From assembly GCF_009817885.1 (NCBI RefSeq), contig NZ_CP041764.1, positions 2,976,001 to 3,040,000 on the forward strand: DNA of 64,000 nt, in the 5' to 3' direction. Source of the DNA: Serratia rhizosphaerae (lineage in GTDB: Bacteria > Pseudomonadota > Gammaproteobacteria > Enterobacterales > Enterobacteriaceae). Of the stretch, positions 46,985-55,300 are shown in pieces. The notes beneath the pieces are model-generated. The model saw nothing but the letters and a program-made list of their open reading frames with translations. It did not search any database and was not told where the DNA came from. Position 1 is the first letter of the stretch. Every line of letters starts with the position of its first letter. A program made the position numbers and the translations under genes.

Positions 46985-47406
46985 TCAATACGTTATCTGA
47001 ATGCTGTTGACCTGCCTGCTTTGACTACGCAGTAATGTATAAACTTCGCGTGAGATATAACGCTTCAGACAGCATATTGCTTCCATTTTTGTATGCCCTT
47101 CGGCTACTCGCCTGGCTACATATTCCTTTGTTTTTGCGTCAGTTCGTAATCGTCCGATGGCGATGATGTGAAGTGCGCTATTCGCTGCACGATCTCCGCC
47201 CCGGTTAAACCGATAACGGTTCGTTTTTCCAGAAGAGATAGGAACAGGGCTAACACCACACAGTGCTGCAAAGCCTGATTCTGATCTTAATCGTTGGGGA
47301 TTGTCTCCGGCAGTGATCAGCAGCTGCGAAGAGCTTTCGTATCCAATAGCATTACGTTTAATCAGTTCAGGTGCCAGCTCATCGACAATTGCCGCAATCA
47401 GTACAG
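46985..47406 (-). pseudogene. IS110-family transposase, C-terminal fragment
   Basis: SSQLLITAGDNPQRLRSESG, FAALCGVSPVPISSGKTNRY and RFNRGGDRAANSALHIIAIG match the transposase_20 domain of IS110-family enzymes. The N-terminal RuvC-like (DEDD) half is absent, cut off by the IS that begins at 47407. Confidence 0.85.
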
Positions 47407-47436
47407 TGATCCTACCCACGTAATGTGGACACGGCC

Positions 47437-48286
47437 CTAAGCGAGATTCTGGTTTTCAAACTGTTCCGGGCTAAGACCGCCACAGGCACTGTGACGACGC
47501 CAGCGATTGTAATCGCACTCGATATAATTAAACACTGCCGTTCGCATTATTTCCCGGCTGGCAAAGTCCTCCCCGTGGATACATTCCACCTTCAGTGAGT
47601 GAAAGAAGCTTTCCGCACAGGCATTGTCGTAACAACAGCCTTTAGCGCTCATACTGCCCTGCAGATTATGCCGTTTCAGTAAGCTCTGGTAATCCGTTGA
47701 ACAGTACTGACCACCTCGGTCTGTGTGCATGATGACATTTTCCGGGCGTTTACGCCGCCATAACGCCATCTGCAGTGCAGGCAAGCTGTGCCGTCATCCG
47801 TGAGGACATCGACCAGCCAATGACTGACCGCGACCACAGGTCAATCACCACCGCCAGATACAGCCAGCCTTTACCGGTGCGCAGATACGTGATGTCACCC
47901 ACCCACTTTTGATTCGGGCCGCTGGCGTAAAAGTCCTGCTTCAACAGATTCTCGGATAGTGGCAGACCAGGCTCACGGTAACTGACCGGGCTGAACCGGC
48001 GCGAGGCTTTCGCCCGCAGCCCCTGACGACGCAGACTGGCGGCGATAGTCTTGATGTTGTACTCCGGCAGTTCATCAGCAAGACGAGGCGCTCCATAACG
48101 CTGTTTTGCCTTGGCAAAGGTCTGTCGAACCGCAGCATCGCAGACAAGTCGGAACTGTTGACGCCGGTTTATCTGGTGACGACGCTGACGCCAGGCATAC
48201 CAGCCACTGCGGGCGACGTGCAGTACCCGGCACATGGCTTTGATATTGAACTCAGCCTGATGCTTTTCGATAAAGACATACTTCAT
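47437..48286 (-). pseudogene. IS3-family transposase OrfB, frameshifted
   Basis: The N-terminal part (MKYVFIEKHQAEFNIKAMCR ... KWVGDITYLRTGKGWLYLAV) ends near 47750. The C-terminal part (VIMHTDRGGQYCSTDYQSLL ... ACAESFFHSLKVECI) continues in another frame. All three DDE positions are present, but the reading frame is broken between the first and second Asp. Confidence 0.85.
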
Positions 48287-48591
48287 TTCAGGCGCCTGGC
48301 GAAGTATGTCGCGGCCTTTTGGAGAATGGCCAGCTCCTCGTCCCGTTCAGCCAGTTGGCGTTTGAGGCGGGCATTCTCAGCGGCGAGTTCGCTCTCACGT
48401 TCAGAAGACGTTGCCTGTTGCTGCCGCTTGCTACGCCAGGTGTAAATTTGCGACTCATAAAGGCTGAGTTCGCGGGCGGCTGCGGCCACACCAATGCGTT
48501 CAGCCAGTTTCAGGGCTTCGTCGCGGAATTCAGGTGTATGTTGCTTGCGTGGCTTTTTGGTGGTTGATGCTGGTTTTGTCATGTGAGTCAC
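48283..48591 (-). CDS. IS3-family transposase OrfA
   Basis: A 102-aa protein with a helix-turn-helix (HTPEFRDEALKLAERIGVAA, ESQIYTWRSKRQQQ) and a coiled coil (ELAAENARLKRQLAERDEEL). It overlaps OrfB by four bases. The N-terminus is Lys/Thr-rich. It appears intact. Confidence 0.9.
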   Translation of the reverse strand: MTHMTKPASTTKKPRKQHTPEFRDEALKLAERIGVAAAARELSLYESQIYTWRSKRQQQATSSERESELAAENARLKRQLAERDEELAILQKAATYFARRLK

Positions 48592-48699
48592 CTCTTGCTT
48601 GAGAGTTTACTCACTTAGTCGCGTGTCCACTATTGCTGGGTAAGATCACTTTTCCACAAATCAGCGCCAGACTAAATCAGAAATCTGGGCTTTTTTGCA

Positions 48700-49110
48700 G
48701 ACTTCGGAAAAACTTCTCCGAAGTCTGGTTATTTAACGAAAAATGGGATCTTTGCCGGTTATATTCCTGTTGCCAGCACTCGGATTTATCCTGCGCATCT
48801 TTCCAGTGACAGTAACCTGTGAACATTCAGACACTCGTCACGAAAGCTTCCGTTAAATGATTCGATTAACGCATTGTTCGCCGGCTTTCCCTGCCGGGAG
48901 AAGTCCATCGTGACGCCATTTTCATACGCCATTTATCCAATGCCTTTGAGATAAATTCGCTGCCATTGTCAGTCTGAAGCCGTTCGGGGACGTGCTGTTG
49001 TAACTGCTTCAACTGAGTTATTACCACACCGACATCGTTACCCCGCAGGTCCAGTTCCATTTCTATCGCCAGGCATTCTTTACGCCGGTACTGAACAAAG
49101 GGAAAAGGTC
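48700..49110 (-). pseudogene. IS3-family transposase OrfB remnant
   Basis: On the minus strand the piece ECLAIEMELDLRGNDVGVVI, HVPERLQTDNGSEFISKALD carries one catalytic Asp. After a frame change the family's end follows (FRDECLNVH, CWQQEYNRQR). Both ends of the IS are missing. It abuts the end of the Ig-like gene at 49145. Confidence 0.8.
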
Positions 49111-49144
49111 ATCACCAGATAGCGAATAATACATAAACCATAAC

Positions 49145-51742
49145 TTAAATGAAGTTGATGTCTATGGTTTTATGGCTATCATTTATAGTTGCTATAACAG
49201 TGAATTTTCCGGGCGTATTACTGGTTATGCTACTGGATGCATAACCAGCCTCATCGGTCATAACTGGACTATCGATAACAAGTTCGTTATCGGTCTGAAA
49301 AACAACACTTTGGCCTGAAAGTAGACCATCATTACCTACTATTACAACTCCGACAATGTTTTTATCAATACCATCTGCTTTAGCATTGTTATTATTTATA
49401 CCTAAAACACCAATTTCAGCATTAATTATATTTTTGAAGTCAACATAGATGCTTTTACCGATTCCATTAACAGATGCAATGACCTTAACATTTCCTGTGT
49501 AAGGACTGGTAATCGTAGTGATGGCTTCCCCATCACTATCCGTTATTTTTGGGCTTTGAACGGTGGCTTCGTTGTCAGTGCTAAATATAACACTTTGCCC
49601 ATAAAGTGGCTTTTCATTGGTTCCTATAACACGAACAATGATCTCATCAACAGAAATGTTGTCAGACTCGGCATAATTTGTCTTTATATCTATGTCAGTA
49701 ATTATTGCATCATCACTATTGGTAAACATGACATCTATTGTTTGAGTGCTGTTGTTAACTGAAGCTGTGATTGATGAAACTCCTGCAACAATATTAGTTA
49801 AAGTTGTTGTGGCAAAACCATAGACATCACTAATTATCGGGCTGTTAATGATTGCTCCGTTATCGCTTTCAAACATTACGCTCTGATTTGATAGTTGTTT
49901 ACCATCCTTGCCAATAACAAGAGCGGATACAGAGTTCTCTTCAATTCCATTTCCCTCAGCATTATTTTTTAAAATCCCTAAGAAGTTCACTTGAGATTCG
50001 GGGTCATTCATATCACTTTCTGAAAAATTAACATCTGTGCTCAAGTAACTATTGTTTATTATTGCTGTAGTTTTTGCAGTACCCTCTACCGTGTTCGTGA
50101 GTGTGGTTTCAGCCACACCATTTTCGTCAGTCATTACTGGACTGGTGATAGTAGCTCCATTACTTGTACTGAAAATCACATACTGCCCAGGAAGGAGTAT
50201 ATTATCACTTTTTACGGTCGCGAATACTGTATTAACATCTATACCATTGGCTTTGGCATTATCCTTTCTTATACCGATGACTCCTATTGTAGCATTGTCA
50301 CCATTCGCTTGCATTACGTAAACTTCGGTATTGCTCGATACTGCTATTCCCCCACTGGCTAACAGTACCTTATAATAACCTAGAGCTTTCCCGTTACCAA
50401 TAATTCTAATATTATCGGCAGGTACATGAAACTCTGCGAAGCCTTGAGCAATATCTTCTGCAGTTACGTCCCGGCTAGTGTTCCACGGGGAACCGGGGAC
50501 TGGTGAGTCGGGGGTTGTAGTATAACCAACCCAATAGGTCGTTATATTATCTCCTTCTTGCATATTATCCCAAAAAATAGTCATTATAGTTCCATCACTG
50601 TTATTCACTTCTTCTCTATCAATGGTGTTGTCCTCTTCAGCAGAGTTAAAAACTGGCGGAGGTAGAGGGGCGCAATGAACATTATCTATATTGATATATG
50701 TATAGTCTGATATACCTATTGCTGATGGTTCAGTAACTTGGTACCAGAGTTGGGCATAACCGAGCTGGATTGGTGTCATCGCCGTTACTGGGATTTGCAC
50801 ATCAAAACCAGCTTTTGCTTCTTCTTCAGTTAAAGTGTGGGTTTCTTCATATACAGCATTGGATATTATATCACCATTTAAAGTATAACCTTGCCAATAT
50901 ACTGTTATTTGGCTGCCAGTTAAGAAAAGTGGATTGCCAAGGACGGTCACTATAACACCATCACTAACATTTTCACATCCTATCCATCCTTCATTATTTT
51001 CCGGGATTAGTAATGCTGGATACTGAACCATTGTATCCATATCTATTTTAACGCTAGCGGATTCTGATATTGTTTGGGTGAGTGATAGAGGAGGGGAAAT
51101 AGCGTATGAAGCCCATGCGGAGCCTTGGTCAATTGCTGTAATAAATGGAGGTTCAACAAGAACATTCGCACCGCTTTCGATGTCAGAATCAGTGATGATG
51201 TGGGATATTATTGTAACGCTTTCTGATACAAATCCATTTTTTTCGTTAAAGCCTGCCCAGTAAACTTCAATATTAGCACCTTTAACAAATTCATCAGATG
51301 TATTAGGTATATGAATGTGTGACCCTAAATTAAGAATAACACTGGCATTATCTATTACATTTTCTACAGCATCAGGGAAAGATGGAGGAGGGAGCACGCC
51401 AGCATGTTTACGTTTAACTATTGCGGTTGATATTCCTGATTTTGACGAGTTTTGATATGAGTCTATAGCTGTAAACCAAGCATGATGTTTACCATTTGTA
51501 ACTAAAGGCTCAGGCACGATTGAGGCCCAAGGAAAAGCACTGTCTATGTTTTTTGATGTCAAAAAAAGGTCGCTGACGAAATGGCCATCCCAGTATAATG
51601 CTAAGTAATCACCTTGTTTAGGGTTGCCGTAGACATTAACTACAATACTGACCCCGCCCGCAGTGACAAGCTCAACTTCACTAATGAAACCGTCATCTAG
51701 CATTTGAGGTAACAAAGGAGATGCCAAGGTTGAATATCCCAT
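49145..51742 (-). CDS. Leaderless protein with YWxG-type and Ig-like domains (865 aa)
   Basis: The start at 51742 has AAAGGAA upstream. There is no signal peptide. Roughly residues 1-480 contain four copies of a domain marked by LALYWDGH, IEVYWAGFN, ITVYWQGYT and ITTYWVGYT. Each is followed by an acidic segment (T-EE/ED-A-G) and a YY/YA motif. I do not recognise this as a named family. Residues about 490-865 hold four Big_1 Ig-like domains (KDNAKANGIDVNTVFATVKS; GQSVMFESDNGAIINSPIIS and so on). The DNA is AT-rich, unlike the GC-rich Ig genes on the left side. The same YWxG domain appears in the 43769-45375 gene. It probably acts outside the cell or on a particle surface; the export route is unclear. 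Confidence 0.8.
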   Translation of the reverse strand: MGYSTLASPLLPQMLDDGFISEVELVTAGGVSIVVNVYGNPKQGDYLALYWDGHFVSDLFLTSKNIDSAFPWASIVPEPLVTNGKHHAWFTAIDSYQNSSKSGISTAIVKRKHAGVLPPPSFPDAVENVIDNASVILNLGSHIHIPNTSDEFVKGANIEVYWAGFNEKNGFVSESVTIISHIITDSDIESGANVLVEPPFITAIDQGSAWASYAISPPLSLTQTISESASVKIDMDTMVQYPALLIPENNEGWIGCENVSDGVIVTVLGNPLFLTGSQITVYWQGYTLNGDIISNAVYEETHTLTEEEAKAGFDVQIPVTAMTPIQLGYAQLWYQVTEPSAIGISDYTYINIDNVHCAPLPPPVFNSAEEDNTIDREEVNNSDGTIMTIFWDNMQEGDNITTYWVGYTTTPDSPVPGSPWNTSRDVTAEDIAQGFAEFHVPADNIRIIGNGKALGYYKVLLASGGIAVSSNTEVYVMQANGDNATIGVIGIRKDNAKANGIDVNTVFATVKSDNILLPGQYVIFSTSNGATITSPVMTDENGVAETTLTNTVEGTAKTTAIINNSYLSTDVNFSESDMNDPESQVNFLGILKNNAEGNGIEENSVSALVIGKDGKQLSNQSVMFESDNGAIINSPIISDVYGFATTTLTNIVAGVSSITASVNNSTQTIDVMFTNSDDAIITDIDIKTNYAESDNISVDEIIVRVIGTNEKPLYGQSVIFSTDNEATVQSPKITDSDGEAITTITSPYTGNVKVIASVNGIGKSIYVDFKNIINAEIGVLGINNNNAKADGIDKNIVGVVIVGNDGLLSGQSVVFQTDNELVIDSPVMTDEAGYASSSITSNTPGKFTVIATINDSHKTIDINFI

Positions 51743-52383
51743 GAGTTTTCCTTTTTTATCTGGTTAGAGTCTGGCAAGCTAACGATAGCTAGTCGGTAAT
51801 GACATTTTCATATGATATTTCAATTAAGTATTTGAATCTTTTTATATCCTTCATGGCTAGTTCACTGTAATCGATCGTTATCTCCCGGCATAGTTCGAAA
51901 TTATCCATTACTGAAAATATAAACATTGGTTTTTTGGGGCATTTTCCTCCTAGTGAAACTTAATTAAGTTATTGTTTTCTATAGGTAATGATTCTTGCTT
52001 CGCGATGTGAATTCTGAACTTTATTTTTCATCTACCTCCGACATGAATCTAGTATCATTTGGAAATGAATAAGTTATCTATTTTACATGTTGGCAAGCTT
52101 AACATATATGCTATAAATCCACATTTGTCTATGTTGTGTGGTTTTTTTTATTCTCATTTAAAAATGTTCGAGCATTGTTTGAGATAAGATATTTATTTGT
52201 TTGTGATAGGTTTGTTTATTGTTGTGTTAATGGTTTGTCATTGTTTTTTTTGTTTTTTATTAAATTGTTTTATCTTGTGCCTGCGAATTGGTTTGGCTAT
52301 TTTTTAAAACAAATTTGCGTTTTTTAATATTTTATCTAAGTTAACTGCTGTGGGTAGGTTAAATAAAATTGAAGAGGCTACAA
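51743..52383. other. AT-rich divergent intergenic region
   Basis: About 640 bp between the minus-strand 865-aa gene and the plus-strand adhesin. No gene is credible here. The right half is very T-rich. Both promoters should lie here. GAGG before ATG 52384 is the ribosome site of the adhesin. Confidence 0.45.
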
Positions 52384-55300
52384 ATGCATACCATTAATAA
52401 CACAAAAGCAAGATCAAGTAGGTGCATTGCTTTCTTTTGCTTGGTTTTTCAATTCTTATGGGTGTTTTCTAGTGCATACTTACCCTATTCGCTGGCATAT
52501 GCAGGTGAAGGTGATAATGTAGCATTATCTAGCCATAGCTTATTTTCTTCAAGCACCGCTTTATACACACTCGGGGAAGGCGAGTCTGTTGCATCGGTGG
52601 CAAAAAAATTCGATTTGACAATTGATGAATTAAGAAAGGTCAATCAATTCAGAACATACTCTAAACCATTCGATAATCTTTCTCGTGGTGATGTTGTAGA
52701 TATTCCTTCTGAAAAATTAGTCGCTAAAGGTTATCTATATGAAAGTAATGATCGAGATAAAGATGCAGATTATATACTCAACTCTATGTCAACTGTTGAG
52801 GGGATGTTGTCCTCTGGTGATATTGGCAGTCAGTCTAAATCCTTGGCGAAAGGGTTTGTTATCGGGGAGGCCAATCATCAATTAAGTGATTTTCTTGGCC
52901 GATTTGGTACGGCTAAAGTGCAATTAAACATGAATGACAAATTCAATTTTGATGGGAGCTCTGCAGATGTGCTCGTACCTATCTGGGATAAAGATAAGTA
53001 TTTGGCTTTCAGTCAGTGGGGCATTAGATATAAAGACGAAAGGACAACCTGGAATATCGGTATTGGATTCCGATATTTTGAAAGCTCTTGGATGTTTGGC
53101 ATTAATAGTTTTTATGATTATGATCTTACAGGGGATAATCGTCGTTGGGGGATCGGTGCTGAAGCGTGGACTGATTACTTAAAACTGTCCACCAATGGAT
53201 ATTTTAGGATAAGTGACTGGCATCAATCAAGAGACCAGGAAGACTATGATGAGCGACCTGCGGATGGATTTGATATTCAAGCAGAGGCATATATACCCAG
53301 CTATTCACAATTAGGTGGGAAATTAGCATTTGAGCATTATAAGGGGGAGAATGTGGCTTTGTTTGGCTCTGGCCATTTACAAAAAAACCCATCAGCTGTA
53401 ACGATTGGTGTAAATTACACACCAATTCCATTGGTTACTATCGCTGTTGAAAATAAAAATGGTCAAGATGGCGAACACGACACGCAATTAAAACTAGATG
53501 CAACACTGCAGCTAGGTGTTCCTCTTAATCAACAGTTGGACCCCTCTAATGTTTCTAACTTGCGAACATTAGAAGGGAGCCGCTATGATCTTGTTGATCG
53601 TAATAACAACATAATTCTTGACTATAGAAAACAAGATTTAATATCACTTGAGTTAACACCTAAAACTCTAAGTGGAGAAGAGAGTGAAACAGGCACTATT
53701 GTTGCGAATGTAAGGGCAAAATATGGTGTTGAACGTATTGATTGGAATGCTGCTGATTTAATCGCGGCCGGTGGGAGTATACAAGAGACATCAAAGCAAA
53801 CCTTAAGGGTTGTTTATCCAAAATACTATGTAAACTCTAAAAATAGCTATGATGTCAATGCAGTTGCATATGATTCTCAGGGTAATAGTTCTAATGCTGA
53901 CGTATCTCATATATCAGTAGCCGAGCCATCAATAATCGAATCTACTATGTCTGTTGTTAAAGATAACGCTATCGCTAATGGAATAGACAATAATATTGTT
54001 CAGATTAAAGTTACAGATGGTAATGGTAATGCTTTATCGGATAAACAAGTTGTATTTAAGTCTGATCCCGGTGTTGAAATTGAATCGTCAACAGTAATCA
54101 CTGATGCTCAAGGGTTAGGGCAAATCTCTTTGAGGAGCACTAATGCTGGGGCCTTTAAGGTTTCAGCCTCAGTGGACGGTATTAACACAGAGACTACAGT
54201 GACCTTCACCGCCAATGCCAGTGCGGCGACAGTCAGCAGCCTGAGCAGTGACGTGCCGACACAGGTGGCGGACGGCAGCAGCGCAATCACCTTTACGGCG
54301 GTGCTGAAGGACGGCAGCGGCAACCTGGTGGCGGAGGCGCCGGTGGCCTTCAGCACCACCGGCGGGACGCTGGCGCAGCCGAGCGTGACCACGAACGCTC
54401 AGGGCGAAGCCCGGGTGACGCTGACCAGCACCCAGGCCGGGGAGGTCACGGTAAGTGCGAAGGCCCAGGACAATGCGGCGGACAGAGGCCAGAGCCAGGC
54501 GGTGACCTTCACCGCCAATGCCAGTGCGGCGGCGGTCAGCAGCCTGAGCAGTGACGTGCCGACACAGGTGGCGGACGGCAGCAGCGCGATCACCTTTACG
54601 GCGGTGCTGAAGGACGGCAGCGGCAACCTGGTGGCGGAGGCGCCGGTGGCCTTCAGCACCACCGGCGGGACGCTGGCGCAGACGAGCGTGACCACGAACG
54701 CTCAGGGCGAAGCCCGGGTGACGCTGACCAGCACCCAGGCCGGGGAGGTCACGGTGAGTGCGAAGGCCCAGGACAATGCGGCGGACGGAGGCCAGAGCCA
54801 GGCGGTGACCTTCACCGCCAATGCCAGTGCGGCGGCGGTCAGCAGCCTGAGCAGTGACGTGCCGACACAGGTGGCGGACGGCAGCAGCGCAATCACCTTT
54901 ACGGCGGTGCTGAAGGACGGCAGCGGCAACCTGGTGGCGGAGGCGCCGGTGGCCTTCAGCACCACCGGCGGGACGCTGGCGCAGCCGAGCGTGACCACGA
55001 ACGCTCAGGGCGAAGCCCGGGTGACGCTGACCAGCACCCAGGCCGGGGAGGTCACGGTGAGTGCGAAGGCCCAGGACAATGCGGCGGACGGAGGCCAGAG
55101 CCAGGCGGTGACCTTCACCGCCAATGCCAGTGCGGCGGCGGTCAGCAGCCTGAGCAGTGACGTGCCGACACAGGTGGCGGACGGCAGCAGCGCGATCACC
55201 TTTACGGCGGTGCTGAAGGACGGCAGCGGCAACCTGGTGGCGGAGGCGCCGGTGGCCTTCAGCACCACCGGCGGGACGCTGGCGCAGACGAGCGTGACCA

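Larger units (their letters stand above)
45447..46985 (-). pseudogene. IS3-family orfB remnant split by a nested IS
   Basis: On the minus strand, 46985 to 46859 reads FRQLLWRYRIRQNMIRRRNC, WDNSPMER. After the nested IS, 45652 to 45447 continues FFRSLKNE, a TAG in place of the usual Trp, then VPVTGYISFSDAVHAITDYI, PHEYNDGLPPNESEKRYWKK. It is the same element type as 18925-19500, and both have lost the same Trp codon (TGA there, TAG here). Confidence 0.85.
47407..48648 (-). mobile_element. IS3-family insertion sequence, near-complete
   Basis: The left end TGATCCTACCCACG and the reverse complement of the right end TGATCTTACCCAGC form imperfect terminal inverted repeats that extend to GTGGACACG. 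The element is 1242 bp with orfA and orfB on the minus strand. I see no clear target duplication. Degraded copies or ends of the same element occur at 41870-42175 and 58124-59030. Confidence 0.85.
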
